Shown one piece after another: positions 21,464 to 40,446 of a stretch of DNA of 64,000 nt. Position 1 is the stretch's first letter; each line of letters starts with the position of its first letter. The translations under genes and the position numbers were made by a program. The DNA is taken from assembly GCF_017308985.1 (NCBI RefSeq), contig NZ_JADWPE010000002.1:496001-560000 (forward strand), read 5' to 3'. The stretch is from Lysobacter changpingensis. GTDB lineage: Bacteria > Pseudomonadota > Gammaproteobacteria > Xanthomonadales > Xanthomonadaceae. The notes beneath the pieces are model-generated. The model had not been told where the DNA came from. It saw nothing but the letters and a program-made list of their open reading frames with translations, and searched no databases.

Positions 21464-22117
21464 TTATGCCTTGCTCGAGGGACGCACGATGACGTCGCCA
21501 CCCGGCGCACCCGGCACGGCACCCTTGATGGCGATCAGGCCGCGCTCGGCGTCGACCTTCACCACTTCAAGGCGCTGCGTGGTCTGGGTTTCCGCGCCCA
21601 TGTGACCGGCCATCTTCTTGCCCGGGAACACGCGGCCCGGCGTCTGGCGCTGGCCGATGGAGCCCGGCGAACGATGCGACAGCGAGTTACCGTGCGTCGC
21701 GTCGCCCATCGTGAAGTTCCAGCGCTTGATCGTGCCCTGGAAGCCCTTGCCCTTCGTGACGCCCTGGACGTCGACCAGCTGGCCGGCGCTGAAGATGTCG
21801 GCCTTGATCTCGCCGCCCACTTCAAAGCCACCGATCTGGTCGGCTTCCACGCGCAGCTCCCACAGGCCACGACCGGCTTCGACCTTCGCCTTGGCGAGGT
21901 GACCGGCTTCCGGCTTGTTGACGAGCGCGGCGCGGCGCACGCCGACGGTGACCTGCACGGCGCTGTAGCCGTCGGTGTCGTCGGTCTTGATCTGGGTGAT
22001 TCGGTTCGGGGTCGCTTCGATCAGCGTCACCGGAACCGACTTGCCGTCTTCAGTGAAGAAACGGCTCATGCCGGCCTTGCGACCGACGATGCCCAACGAA
22101 TACTTCTTCGCGGTCAT
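21464..22117 (-). CDS. rplC: 50S ribosomal protein L3
   Basis: A 217-residue L3, an early assembly protein whose loop approaches the peptidyl-transferase centre. The region [20 protein letters not shown] contains the glutamine that is methylated by PrmB in E. coli. Ten bases after rpsJ. Confidence 0.98.
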   Translation of the reverse strand: MTAKKYSLGIVGRKAGMSRFFTEDGKSVPVTLIEATPNRITQIKTDDTDGYSAVQVTVGVRRAALVNKPEAGHLAKAKVEAGRGLWELRVEADQIGGFEVGGEIKADIFSAGQLVDVQGVTKGKGFQGTIKRWNFTMGDATHGNSLSHRSPGSIGQRQTPGRVFPGKKMAGHMGAETQTTQRLEVVKVDAERGLIAIKGAVPGAPGGDVIVRPSSKA

Positions 22118-22127
22118 GGTGGGAGCC

Positions 22128-22439
22128 TCAGGTCAGCTTGATCTGGACGTCGACGCCAGCCGCGAGTTCGAGCTTCATCAGCGCGTCCACGGTCTTGTCG
22201 TTCGGATCGACGATGTCGAGCACGCGCTTGTGCGTGCGGGTCTCGTACTGGTCGCGCGCGTCCTTGTCGGCGTGCGGCGACACGAGAATGGTGTAGCGCT
22301 CGATCTTGGTCGGCAGCGGAATCGGGCCCTTGACCTGGGCACCGGTGCGCTTAGCCGTCTCGACGATCTCGCTGGCCGAGCGGTCGATCAGGCGATGATC
22401 GTACGCTTTGAGCCGGATTCGGATCTTTTGGTCCGCCAT
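22128..22439 (-). CDS. rpsJ: 30S ribosomal protein S10
   Basis: A 103-residue S10 of the 30S head and, as NusE, part of antitermination complexes with Nus[31 protein letters not shown]-type sequence and [19 protein letters not shown] are intact. It is the first gene of the S10/spc transcript and is preceded by a leader of about 310 nt containing an attenuator-like terminator. Confidence 0.98.
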   Translation of the reverse strand: MADQKIRIRLKAYDHRLIDRSASEIVETAKRTGAQVKGPIPLPTKIERYTILVSPHADKDARDQYETRTHKRVLDIVDPNDKTVDALMKLELAAGVDVQIKLT

Positions 22440-22511
22440 GACGGAATTCCTTGGTTAAAAGAGCGACGGGCCGGCCTCTGGGTGTGCCGTACCCCTGAAA
22501 AAATGCAAACA

Positions 22512-22540
22512 CCCCGGAGCTGCACCCTCGCCCCGGAGCT
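22512..22540 (-). repeat. 10-bp direct repeats in the S10 leader
   Basis: Two exact copies of AGCTCCGGGG (minus strand), at 22540-22531 and 22521-22512, repeat with a period of 19. They lie between the attenuator-like hairpin and rpsJ and are candidates for a protein- or RNA-contact site. Confidence 0.6.
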
Positions 22541-22550
22541 TCCATGCCTC

Positions 22551-22583
22551 AAAAAACAAGGCAGACCGGTCACCCGGCCCGCC
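22551..22583 (-). terminator. Attenuator-like intrinsic terminator in the rpsJ leader
   Basis: On the minus strand a 10-bp stem (22583-22574 with 22569-22560; eight Watson-Crick and two G-U pairs) closed by a GTGA tetraloop of GNRA type is followed directly by TTGTTTTTT (22559-22551). It lies about 170-200 nt after the promoter and 110 nt before the rpsJ start, the layout of a transcription attenuator. In E. coli the S10 leader is attenuated by L4; whether this one responds to L4 is unknown. Confidence 0.78.
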
Positions 22584-22757
22584 CAGACGGAGTAGAACGC
22601 ACGAAGAGCCCCGTTTAGCGTTCCTTGGAAGCCCGAAGGCCCGGAACGTACGGAGCGCGCCGTGCGACATGTCCCTGTCTGGCGAACACGAGGCGCTTCC
22701 TGCACCTCATTTCGCTGGTTGCGGCGGTTCCCGAGGGATCTGCCGCAGTGGTCGTGC

Positions 22758-22787
22758 ATTCTAACCGGATATCCACAGCCTGCGCAA
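22758..22787 (-). promoter_or_regulatory. S10 operon promoter
   Basis: The minus strand has TTGCGC (22787-22782), an 18-bp spacer and TAGAAT (22763-22758), a reasonable sigma-70 promoter placed directly after the tuf terminator. Confidence 0.65.
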
Positions 22788-22808
22788 GCACCGGGTCCGG
22801 CAAGACAA

Positions 22809-22833
22809 AGCCCGGCGCGCGAGGCGCCGGGCT
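22809..22833 (-). terminator. Terminator after tuf (str operon)
   Basis: A perfect 10-bp stem (22809-22818 with 22824-22833, AGCCCGGCGC/GCGCCGGGCT) with a 5-base loop, followed on the minus strand by TTGTCTTG. It begins 7 bases after the tuf stop and separates the str operon from the S10 promoter. Confidence 0.8.
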
Positions 22834-22840
22834 TCGTTCA

Positions 22841-24031
22841 TCACTTCAGGATCTTCGCCACGACGCCGGCGCCGACGGTGCGGCCGCCTTCGCGGATCGC
22901 GAAGCGCAGGCCTTCGTCCATCGCGACCGGGTTGATCAGCGTGACCGACATCTTGATGTTGTCGCCCGGCATGACCATCTCGACGCCTTCCGGCAGCGTC
23001 ACCGCGCCGGTGATGTCGGTGGTGCGGAAGTAGAACTGCGGGCGGTAGCCCTTGAAGAACGGCGTGTGACGGCCACCCTCGTCCTTCGACAGCACGTACA
23101 CCTCGGCTTCGAACTCGGTGTGCGGGGTGATCGAACCCGGCTTGGCCAGCACCTGGCCGCGCTCCACGTCGTCACGCTTGGTGCCGCGCAGCAGCAGACC
23201 GGCGTTGTCGCCCGCCTGGCCCTGGTCCAGCAGCTTGCGGAACATCTCCACGCCCGTGACCGTGGTCTTCTGCGTCGGACGGATGCCGACGATTTCGATT
23301 TCGTCGCCCACCTTGATGATGCCGCGCTCGATACGGCCGGTCACCACGGTGCCGCGGCCCGAGATCGAGAATACGTCTTCCACCGGCATCAGGAACGGCT
23401 TGTCGACGTCACGCTGCGGCTCCGGAATGAACGTGTCCAGCGCGTCCACCAGCTTCAGGATCGCCGGCACGCCGATTTCCGACTGGTCGCCTTCCAGCGC
23501 CAGACGCGCCGAACCCTTGATGATCGGGGTGTCGTCGCCCGGGAACTCGTACTTCGTCAGCAGCTCGCGCACTTCCATCTCGACGAGCTCCAGCAGCTCG
23601 GCGTCGTCCACCATGTCGGCCTTGTTCAGGAACACCACGATGTACGGCACGCCCACCTGGCGCGACAGCAGGATGTGCTCGCGCGTCTGCGGCATCGGGC
23701 CGTCAGCGGCCGAGCACACCAGGATCGCGCCGTCCATCTGCGCCGCACCCGTGATCATGTTCTTCACGTAGTCGGCGTGGCCCGGGCAGTCCACGTGCGC
23801 GTAGTGGCGCGTCGGGCTTTCGTACTCGACGTGCGCCGTCGAGATCGTGATGCCGCGCGCCTTCTCTTCCGGCGCCGCGTCGATCGCGTCGTACGCCTTG
23901 AACTCGCCACCGAAACGCTCCGCGCCCACCTTCGTCAGCGCCGCCGTCAGCGTGGTCTTGCCGTGGTCGACGTGACCGATCGTGCCCACGTTCACGTGCG
24001 GCTTGGTGCGCTCAAACTTACCCTTGGCCAT
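22841..24031 (-). CDS. tuf: Elongation factor Tu, copy in the str operon
   Basis: A 396-residue EF-Tu that carries aminoacyl-tRNA to the ribosome. [22 protein letters not shown] and NKADMVDD give the GTPase domain; domains II and III are complete. The protein is identical to that of the second tuf (40447-41637). By eye the first 752 coding bases are identical too, and all twelve differences fall in the last 439 bases, including the stop codon (TGA here). It closes rpsL-rpsG-fusA-tuf. Confidence 0.99.
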   Translation of the reverse strand: MAKGKFERTKPHVNVGTIGHVDHGKTTLTAALTKVGAERFGGEFKAYDAIDAAPEEKARGITISTAHVEYESPTRHYAHVDCPGHADYVKNMITGAAQMDGAILVCSAADGPMPQTREHILLSRQVGVPYIVVFLNKADMVDDAELLELVEMEVRELLTKYEFPGDDTPIIKGSARLALEGDQSEIGVPAILKLVDALDTFIPEPQRDVDKPFLMPVEDVFSISGRGTVVTGRIERGIIKVGDEIEIVGIRPTQKTTVTGVEMFRKLLDQGQAGDNAGLLLRGTKRDDVERGQVLAKPGSITPHTEFEAEVYVLSKDEGGRHTPFFKGYRPQFYFRTTDITGAVTLPEGVEMVMPGDNIKMSVTLINPVAMDEGLRFAIREGGRTVGAGVVAKILK

Positions 24032-24116
24032 GGCTATCTCTCTCTAAAAAAAGTTGTTGCTAGTTGATCTGGCATAACAGGGTGCCGGCGGGGGCCGGCA
24101 CCCGCGGACTCAGCTA

Positions 24117-26237
<2,121 letters not shown>

Positions 26238-26384
26238 GGGACCCTCTCGTAAATTTTGGAATTCCAGATGGCCAGATGCCGGCACTGGGCCGGCGTCCGG
26301 TTCGCATGGCGGCTCTCTTGCCGCCGCGGCAGCTCAGCGGGCTGCCGGGGCCGGCGACCCCGATATGGGGCCGCCTCGCTCAGA

Positions 26385-26852
26385 TCACCAGCGGTAGTGA
26401 GCGAACGCCTTGTTCGCTTCCGCCATGCGGTGGGTTTCTTCGCGCTTCTTGATGGCGCCGCCACGGTTTTCCGAGGCGTCCAGCAGTTCCGCCGCGAGCT
26501 TGCGCGGCATCGTGTTTTCACCGCGCTTGCGGGCCGACTCGATCAGCCAACGCATCGCCAGCGCCATGCGGCGCGAGGCGCGCACTTCGACCGGCACCTG
26601 GTAGGTGGCGCCGCCGACGCGACGCGACTTCACTTCGACCGCCGGAGCCACGTTGCCCAGCGCCTTCTCGACGAGTTCGAGGGCGTTGGGGTTCTTCTCG
26701 CCGATGACATCCATCGCGCCGTAGACGATCTTCTCGGCGACCGACTTCTTGCCACTCTGCATGACCATGTTGATGAAACGGGCGATCGTCTCGCTGCCGT
26801 GCTTGGGGTCCGGCAGGACCGAACGCTGGGGGGTGGAACCTTTACGCGACAT
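26385..26852 (-). CDS. rpsG: 30S ribosomal protein S7
   Basis: A 155-residue S7, which nucleates the 3' domain of 16S rRNA; in E. coli it regulates the str operon through the rpsL-rpsG junction. [20 protein letters not shown] and the C-terminal [20 protein letters not shown] identify it. A 147-base GC-rich gap with several small inverted repeats separates it from fusA. Confidence 0.98.
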   Translation of the reverse strand: MSRKGSTPQRSVLPDPKHGSETIARFINMVMQSGKKSVAEKIVYGAMDVIGEKNPNALELVEKALGNVAPAVEVKSRRVGGATYQVPVEVRASRRMALAMRWLIESARKRGENTMPRKLAAELLDASENRGGAIKKREETHRMAEANKAFAHYRW

Positions 26853-26908
26853 GGTGCGTACCTATTCTGTGATTCTTGTACGAAAGGCCGTTGGAGCGAC
26901 CGAACGGA

Positions 26909-27283
26909 TCAGGACTTCGGACGCTTGGCGCCGTACTTGGAGCGGGCCTGGCGACGCTTGGCGACGCCGGCGGCGTCGAGCGAACCACGCACGGTGTGGT
27001 AACGCACGCCCGGCAGGTCCTTCACACGGCCGCCGCGGATCAGCACCACCGAGTGCTCCTGCAGGTTGTGGCCTTCGCCACCGATGTACGAGATGACCTC
27101 GTAACCGTTGGTCAGGCGCACCTTGGCCACCTTGCGCAGCGCCGAGTTCGGCTTCTTCGGGGTGGTGGTGTACACACGGGTGCAAACGCCACGACGCTGC
27201 GGGCAGTTCGCCAGCGCCGGCGAGGCGCTCTTGTAGGTGGTCGCCTGCCGCGGCTTGCGGACCAGCTGATTGATCGTCGCCAT
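26909..27283 (-). CDS. rpsL: 30S ribosomal protein S12
   Basis: A 124-residue S12 of the decoding centre. The ATG at 27283 gives [13 protein letters not shown]; the longer frame upstream is the promoter region. The streptomycin-relevant segments are wild type: [13 protein letters not shown] (E. coli K43) and [17 protein letters not shown] (K88, P91). It is the first gene of the str operon. Confidence 0.98.
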   Translation of the reverse strand: MATINQLVRKPRQATTYKSASPALANCPQRRGVCTRVYTTTPKKPNSALRKVAKVRLTNGYEVISYIGGEGHNLQEHSVVLIRGGRVKDLPGVRYHTVRGSLDAAGVAKRRQARSKYGAKRPKS

Positions 27284-27367
27284 CTGGAACTCTTTGAGGA
27301 AGGCCGTCGGGCCTACGTGGAAAAAACGAACGGCACGCCGGAGGAACCCGGCATACCGAGACGAAAA

Positions 27368-27397
27368 AGTATAGCCCGCGTTCGACGTTACCGTCAA
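27368..27397 (-). promoter_or_regulatory. str operon promoter
   Basis: Minus strand: TTGACG (27397-27392), 18-bp spacer, TATACT (27373-27368). Five of six bases match consensus in each hexamer. It gives a leader of about 80 nt before rpsL. Confidence 0.82.
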
Positions 27398-27568
27398 CGC
27401 GGACTAAACCGGATGCCCTGCCCGGCCATCATGGATGGCGCACGGCTGGGGCTTCACTGCGATCCCGCCCGTCCTGGGCCGAACACGAGGCGCATTCCGT
27501 GCGACCTCATTTCGTGATCTGGGCGAACCACGAAGGTTCGCGAAAACGCCCGGGATTGTACCGGCAAA

Positions 27569-27592
27569 CCGGGCGGGTGGAAACCCGCCCGG
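27569..27592 (-). terminator. Hairpin after rpoC
   Basis: A perfect 10-bp stem (27569-27578 with 27583-27592, CCGGGCGGGT/ACCCGCCCGG) with a four-base loop begins 11 bases after the rpoC stop; only TTT follows, so it is a strong hairpin with a short U-run. Confidence 0.65.
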
Positions 27593-27603
27593 CGTGGCGC
27601 CCC

Positions 27604-31830
<4,227 letters not shown>

Positions 31831-31925
31831 GTTTTTCTCCAATCGGAGGAATTCGTCGATGGGCCGTAAATCGCTGAGTCAATGCAGCGGGAAGCGCGCG
31901 TTCCGCGGCGCTTCCCGCAACCCGA

Positions 31926-36095
<4,170 letters not shown>

Positions 36096-36455
36096 GATGA
36101 GCTGCCGCCTCGGTTTTCTCTGGATCGAAGGTTCGGATCGAGAAGGGAAACGGGTGCCTGCGTGCCATGTCATTCCAACCGGACTGACGTGTTTCGCTTG
36201 CGGCGTTTCCGTTGTCTCGAATCGCGACCCCTTCAGGGGAATGAACTGTCAGTTGGAAGCCGCGGGTATTGCCGGCACCCGCACGCCCTCTAGTGCTGCT
36301 TCCAACTACCAACTCGGTTGGGTTTTCTTTGTTGCCGGGAACGTGAAAATCCGCGTTTCCCTTGGAACGGCCAAAGGCCGGGGACTTTCGTCCCCAGCCT
36401 TCAGGTGGTCGCCGGTACTGCGCTCTCGGTCAAGAGCTGGCGACGCGGGTACTGC
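36096..36455 (-). other. rplL-rpoB intergenic region
   Basis: This 360-base gap has no gene. Its main feature is a 12-bp GNRA-loop hairpin (36401-36374) about 55 bases after rplL. In E. coli the same interval holds a partial terminator and an RNase III site that set the ratio of ribosomal protein to RNA polymerase mRNA; a similar job is plausible. Confidence 0.7.
36374..36401 (-). terminator. Putative rplL-rpoB attenuator hairpin
   Basis: A 12-bp stem (36374-36385 with 36390-36401, one G-U pair) closed by a GAAA tetraloop on the minus strand. No U-run follows beyond one T, so it may be a processing or partial-termination element rather than a full terminator. Confidence 0.6.
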
Positions 36456-36827
36456 TTACTTCAGCTCGACGGTCGCGCCAGCGGCCTCGAGTTCCTTCTT
36501 GAACTTCTCGGCGTCTTCCTTCGAAGCGCCTTCCTTGATGATGCCGCCGGCCTCGGTCAGGTCCTTCGCTTCCTTCAGGCCCAGGCCCGTGATGGCGCGA
36601 ACCGCCTTGATGACGTCGACCTTCTTCGCGCCGGCATCCTTCAGGACGACGGTGAACTCGGTCTGCTCTTCGACGGCCGGGCCGGCAGTGGCCGGGCCAG
36701 CGGCCACGGCAACCGGAGCGGCGGCGGAGACGCCGAACTTGTCTTCGATCGCCTTGACCAGGTCCATGACCTGGCTGATGGTCATGCCGGCAACGGCGTC
36801 GACGATCTGTTCGTTGGTAAGGGACAT
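36456..36827 (-). CDS. rplL: 50S ribosomal protein L7/L12
   Basis: A 123-residue L7/L12 stalk protein that recruits translational GTPases. The N-terminal dimerisation domain, the alanine-rich hinge ([17 protein letters not shown]) and the C-terminal domain with [19 protein letters not shown] are in order. Sixty-three bases after rplJ. Confidence 0.98.
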   Translation of the reverse strand: MSLTNEQIVDAVAGMTISQVMDLVKAIEDKFGVSAAAPVAVAAGPATAGPAVEEQTEFTVVLKDAGAKKVDVIKAVRAITGLGLKEAKDLTEAGGIIKEGASKEDAEKFKKELEAAGATVELK

Positions 36828-36890
36828 GTTGTTAACCTCTGGAAATATTTGAACGTACGAATCGGTTCAGTCGCGTCACACGAGCGGCGG

Positions 36891-37418
36891 TTACGCCGTC
36901 TCGGCTGCGGCCTCGGCAGTTGCTTCGCCACCACCCTGCTTGTCGGCGACCGCCTTGACGGCGCGGCCGAACATGGTGACCGGCTCGGCCAGGACGCGGG
37001 CCAGCATGGCCAGGGCCTGTTCGCGGGTCGGCAGGGAAGCGAGGACTTCGACGTGCGCGCCCGGGTAGAGCTTGCCGTCGATGGAAACGACCTTCGCCTG
37101 CAGCTTGTCGTTGGTCTTGGCGAATTCCTTGATCAGACGCCCGGCAGCACCGGGGTCTTCCGACGAGAACGCATACAGCAGCGGACCGACGAGCGCGTCT
37201 TTCGTGCACTCGAACTCGGTACCTTCGACGGCGCGCGCGGCCAGGGTGTTCTTGACAACCTTCAAGAACACGCCGGTCTCGCGAGCCTTCTTGCGCATCG
37301 CGGTCATCTGGCTGACCGTGGTGCCTGCGTACTCGGCAGCGACCAGGGAGTGCGCCTTCGAAGCGACTTCCGCCAATTCGGCGACTACTTCTTGCTTCTG
37401 GGACAGATTGAGAGCCAT
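36891..37418 (-). CDS. rplJ: 50S ribosomal protein L10
   Basis: A 175-residue L10, base of the L7/L12 stalk; L10-L12 represses this operon in E. coli by binding the leader. [19 protein letters not shown] with GGAGTG ribosome site 4 bases upstream fixes the start at 37418. The core LRV-type block appears as [20 protein letters not shown]-terminal helix for L12 binding is present. Confidence 0.98.
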   Translation of the reverse strand: MALNLSQKQEVVAELAEVASKAHSLVAAEYAGTTVSQMTAMRKKARETGVFLKVVKNTLAARAVEGTEFECTKDALVGPLLYAFSSEDPGAAGRLIKEFAKTNDKLQAKVVSIDGKLYPGAHVEVLASLPTREQALAMLARVLAEPVTMFGRAVKAVADKQGGGEATAEAAAETA

Positions 37419-37868
37419 TGCACTCCTCCAAATGAACTCCGCTCGCGGCTCCAGCCGCTTGCGGTCCTGGGCGGCACCGGATCCCTGGCGCCGGGGATGT
37501 CGAAGCATCCCGGTGGTGGCCAATCCAGAAAGATTTCCAGAAGGCACCATCTACGCAGGCCGACCCGGACGGGTCCGGATTAAGCAGCCCCGCTTCCACC
37601 GACGGCGATTCCCTGCCATGTCGAGCATCCCTGCCCGTCGCCGGTAGGCGCTGACCGCACCTGCGGTCTTTGACGGCTGCCGCGCGGACCGGAGTCGTTG
37701 CGACGCCCTCAAAAGTTTCGTCAATCGATTCCGCTGCGCGGATCCATCGACGTTTGATTCTTCCAGTGTCCTCGCGGCTGTTGCGGTGAGGGCACTGGTG
37801 GATCCCGGCCTTCGCCGGGATGACGCATTGGCAAAGGCGCTCGCGCTATGCGCGAGCGCGCCAATGCG
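37419..37868 (-). other. rplA-rplJ intergenic region with rplJ leader
   Basis: A 450-base gene-free stretch. In minus-strand order it holds a long hairpin overlapping the rplA stop, a GATCCCGGC palindrome, a further imperfect inverted repeat (37763-37773 with 37788-37798), a TTGACG hexamer near 37724 without a good -10, and about 250 bases of leader with short stems (for example GACCGCA/TGCGGTC), where an L10-binding site would be expected. I could not identify the L10 site with confidence. Confidence 0.55.
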
Positions 37869-37871
37869 TCA
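37801..37871 (-). terminator. Long hairpin over the rplA stop, joined to a dispersed palindrome
   Basis: Outer arms TGACGCATTGGC (37821-37832) and its exact complement (37860-37871) plus inner arms GCGCTCGCGC (37837-37846) and GCGCGAGCGC (37850-37859) form a 22-bp stem with one 4-base bulge and a 3-base loop. The rplA stop (37871-37869) lies inside the stem. It abuts ATCCCGGC/GCCGGGAT (37802-37821), a palindrome of the kind dispersed in Xanthomonad genomes. Confidence 0.7.
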
Positions 37872-38567
37872 CTTCAGGGTCAGCGAGGCCTGGTCCACGG
37901 TCACGCCGGGGCCCATGGTCGAGCTGATCGAGATCTTCTGCAGGTACTGACCCTTCGCCGTCGCCGGCTTGGCCTTGATCAGGTCGAGCAGCAGGGCCTG
38001 CAGGTTGTCCTTCAGCGAGGCGTCTTCGAACGAGGCCTTGCCGATGGTGCAGTGGATGATGCCGGCCTTGTCGGTGCGGTAACGCACCTGGCCGCCCTTG
38101 GCGTTCTTGACCGCCTCGGCCGGGTTCGGCGACACGGTGCCGACCTTCGGGTTCGGCATCAGGCCACGCGGACCGAGCACCTGGCCCAGCTTGCCGACGA
38201 CGCGCATGGCGTCCGGCGTGGCGATGACGACGTCGTAGTTCAGGTCGCCGGCCATCATCTTCTCGGCCAGATCGTCCATGCCGACGGCTTCGGCACCCGC
38301 GGCCAGGGCCTCATCGGCCTTCGCACCGGACGGAGCGAACACCGCCACGCGGACGCTCTTGCCGGTGCCGGCGGGCAGCACGGTGGAACCGCGGACCTGC
38401 TGGTCCGACTTCTTCGCATCCACGCCCAGGCGCACGGCGACGTCGACGGACTCGACGAACTTGGCCTTGGTGGCGGTCTTGATGATCTTGATCGCCTCGT
38501 CGATGGCGTACGCCTTACCCGGGACGACTGCGGCCTTGATGGCCTTCTCGCGCTTGCTCATTGCCAT
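37869..38567 (-). CDS. rplA: 50S ribosomal protein L1
   Basis: A 232-residue L1 of the mobile stalk that releases E-site tRNA; in E. coli it represses rplKA. The [14 protein letters not shown] signature and [16 protein letters not shown] are intact. Start may be ATG 38567 or 38561. The stop codon sits in a strong hairpin. Confidence 0.98.
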   Translation of the reverse strand: MAMSKREKAIKAAVVPGKAYAIDEAIKIIKTATKAKFVESVDVAVRLGVDAKKSDQQVRGSTVLPAGTGKSVRVAVFAPSGAKADEALAAGAEAVGMDDLAEKMMAGDLNYDVVIATPDAMRVVGKLGQVLGPRGLMPNPKVGTVSPNPAEAVKNAKGGQVRYRTDKAGIIHCTIGKASFEDASLKDNLQALLLDLIKAKPATAKGQYLQKISISSTMGPGVTVDQASLTLK

Positions 38568-38570
38568 GTC

Positions 38571-38999
38571 TTAACCCTCCACCACCAGGCCCATGCTGCG
38601 GGCCGAACCCGCAATCGTCTTCACCGCCGCATCGAGGTCGGCCGCCGTCAGGTCGGGCTCCTTCTGCTTGGCGATGGCTTCCAGCTGGGCGCGGGTGACC
38701 TTGCCGACCTTCTCGGTGTTCGGGCGCTTGGAACCGGACGTGATGCCGGCAGCCTTCTTCAGCAGCACCGTGGCCGGGGTCGACTTGGTGATGAAGGTGA
38801 ACGTACGGTCGGAGTACGCGGTGATGATGACCGGGGTCGGCAGACCCGGCTCGAGCTTGGAGGTCGCGGCGTTGAAGGCCTTGCAGAACTCCATGATGTT
38901 CAGGCCGCGCTGGCCCAGCGCCGGACCCACCGGCGGGGACGGGTTGGCCTGGCCGGCCTTGACCTGCAGCTTGATGTAACCGACTACTTTCTTAGCCAT
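38571..38999 (-). CDS. rplK: 50S ribosomal protein L11
   Basis: A 142-residue L11 of the GTPase-associated centre, required for RelA activation. [36 protein letters not shown] and the C-terminal [14 protein letters not shown] are diagnostic. Three bases before rplA; a promoter-like sequence lies about 160 bases upstream, right after nusG. Confidence 0.98.
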   Translation of the reverse strand: MAKKVVGYIKLQVKAGQANPSPPVGPALGQRGLNIMEFCKAFNAATSKLEPGLPTPVIITAYSDRTFTFITKSTPATVLLKKAAGITSGSKRPNTEKVGKVTRAQLEAIAKQKEPDLTAADLDAAVKTIAGSARSMGLVVEG

Positions 39000-39150
39000 T
39001 TCTTCTCTCCGGGTGCTAGCGCCTGGACCTCAGGCTCCCCATCGCGCCGGGAAAATCACGTGTCCCGACATCACGTTTGAACCTGGGGTTGCCGCTGACA
39101 CGGCAACGGCCGCCCTGCGGCGGCCGGTGTTCCGGCCCGCGCCAGAGGCA

Positions 39151-39190
39151 GCGAGCCGGCAAGTATAGCAGAGATTTAGGCCTTTTCGAC
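39151..39190 (-). promoter_or_regulatory. Putative rplKA promoter
   Basis: On the minus strand TATACT (39167-39162) lies 17 bp after GTCGAA (39190-39185), just past the nusG stop. The -10 is strong, the -35 weak. The segment 39151-39172 is the near-copy of 15843-15864. Confidence 0.55.
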
Positions 39191-39745
39191 CTGGCCGAAT
39201 TCGAGCTCGACCGGGGTCGAGCGGCCGAAGATCAGCACCGCCACGCGCAGGCGGCTCTTCTCGTAGTTGATTTCCTCGACCACGCCGTTGAAGTCGTTGA
39301 ACGGGCCGTCGATGACGCGGACCATCTCGCCGGGCTCGAACAGGACCTTCGGCTTGGGCTTCTCGACGCCTTCCTGAACGCGCTGCAGGATGGCATCGGC
39401 CTCGCGGTCGGCGATCGGGAGCGGACGATCGGCGGTGCCGCCGATGAAGCCCATGACCTTCGGGGTCTCCTTGACCAGGTGCCAGCTCTCGTTGTCCATG
39501 CGCGGGATGCCCGCCTCTTCATGGGTCGCGATCTGGACCAGCACGTAGCCGGGGAAGAACTTGCGTTCGGAACGGCGCTTCTGGCCCGAGCGCATCTCGA
39601 CCACTTCCTCGGTCGGGACGAGCACTTCGCCGAACTTGTCCTGCATGCCGTCACGGGCGATGCGGTCGCGCAGCGCCTGCGCCACGGACTTCTCGAAGCC
39701 CGAATAGGCGTGGACGACGTACCAGCGCTTGTGCACTTCGGTCAT
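39176..39745 (-). CDS. nusG: Transcription termination/antitermination factor NusG
   Basis: A 189-residue NusG that binds RNA polymerase and couples it to Rho or the ribosome. The NGN domain starts [20 protein letters not shown] and includes FFPGYVLVQ; the KOW domain is [19 protein letters not shown]. Four bases after secE, the canonical pair. Confidence 0.98.
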   Translation of the reverse strand: MTEVHKRWYVVHAYSGFEKSVAQALRDRIARDGMQDKFGEVLVPTEEVVEMRSGQKRRSERKFFPGYVLVQIATHEEAGIPRMDNESWHLVKETPKVMGFIGGTADRPLPIADREADAILQRVQEGVEKPKPKVLFEPGEMVRVIDGPFNDFNGVVEEINYEKSRLRVAVLIFGRSTPVELEFGQVEKA

Positions 39746-39749
39746 TTGC

Positions 39750-40136
39750 TTACTGCCCCAGAATCAACTTGACCAGGAACTGGATGAGCAGGTCCATGGC
39801 GGCCAGGATCAGGCTCAGCACGGCCACCGCGATGATCACCACCCAGGTGGTGCGCATCGCTTCCTGACGGGTCGGCCAGACGACCTTGCGCAGCTCGAAG
39901 CGCGACTCGGAGAGGAACTCGCGGGTCTGCAGCCCCTTGGCGCTGGTCAGGAACACGACAGCGGCGAGCACGAGGCCGGCGGCCACGGCGCCCGCGCGGG
40001 CGATACCCGCCCACTGGTCGAAGTAGATGTACGTAGCCACGCCAGCGGCCACCAGCAGCACCGCAAGTGCGTACTTGACGATGTCGCCGGCGGAACCGGA
40101 CCCGGGTTGTTCGACCTTGCTGTTCATCCGATCCAT
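39750..40136 (-). CDS. secE: Protein translocase subunit SecE
   Basis: A 128-residue SecE of the three-transmembrane enterobacterial type. Two N-terminal hydrophobic helices precede the conserved amphipathic segment [20 protein letters not shown] and the essential third helix. It clamps SecY in the translocon. ATG 40136 is used; ATG 40127 (MNSKVEQ) is an alternative. tRNA-Trp lies 79 bases upstream. Confidence 0.96.
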   Translation of the reverse strand: MDRMNSKVEQPGSGSAGDIVKYALAVLLVAAGVATYIYFDQWAGIARAGAVAAGLVLAAVVFLTSAKGLQTREFLSESRFELRKVVWPTRQEAMRTTWVVIIAVAVLSLILAAMDLLIQFLVKLILGQ

Positions 40137-40215
40137 CGCGCGGCAGCCGCGCCGCGTCTGTAGAGGGAAAGACCGACCACGTCTGACCGGGCTTCTGCGG
40201 AGGACCCGCATGGGT

Positions 40216-40291
<76 letters not shown>

Positions 40292-40413
40292 ATGGAACTA
40301 GTGTAGGGCTTTCTCAGACGGCAAGGGCGGACCGAAGCCCGCCCTGCTGTCGATTCCGGCGTCGCCTAGCCGCAGGGCGCGTCCAGGTCGTCGGATCCCG
40401 CTCTCGCGGAAGC

Positions 40414-40439
40414 GCCCTGCGCGCCAAGGCGCGCAGGGC
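40414..40439 (-). terminator. Hairpin after the second tuf
   Basis: A perfect 12-bp stem (40414-40425 with 40428-40439, GCCCTGCGCGCC and complement) with a two-base nominal loop begins 7 bases after the tuf stop. No U-run follows, so partial termination or 3'-end protection is likely, with read-through to tRNA-Trp and secE-nusG possible. Confidence 0.5.
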
Positions 40440-40446
40440 CGGTTTG

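Larger units (their letters stand above)
22440..22840 (-). other. S10 operon promoter and leader, tuf terminator
   Basis: This 401-base gene-free stretch holds, in minus-strand order, the tuf terminator (22833-22809), a sigma-70-like promoter (22787-22758), a terminator-like hairpin with a U-tract (22583-22551) and a pair of 10-bp direct repeats (22540-22531 and 22521-22512) followed by another T-run before rpsJ. Confidence 0.8.
27284..27603 (-). other. rpoC-rpsL intergenic region
   Basis: This 320-base gap holds the rpoC terminator-like hairpin (27592-27569) and the str operon promoter (27397-27368). I see no gene in it. Confidence 0.75.

Noticed and set aside
37717-37740. TTGACG as the -35 of an rplJ promoter
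   Set aside because: The hexamer 17 bases on (GCAACG) is a poor -10, so I do not call a promoter.
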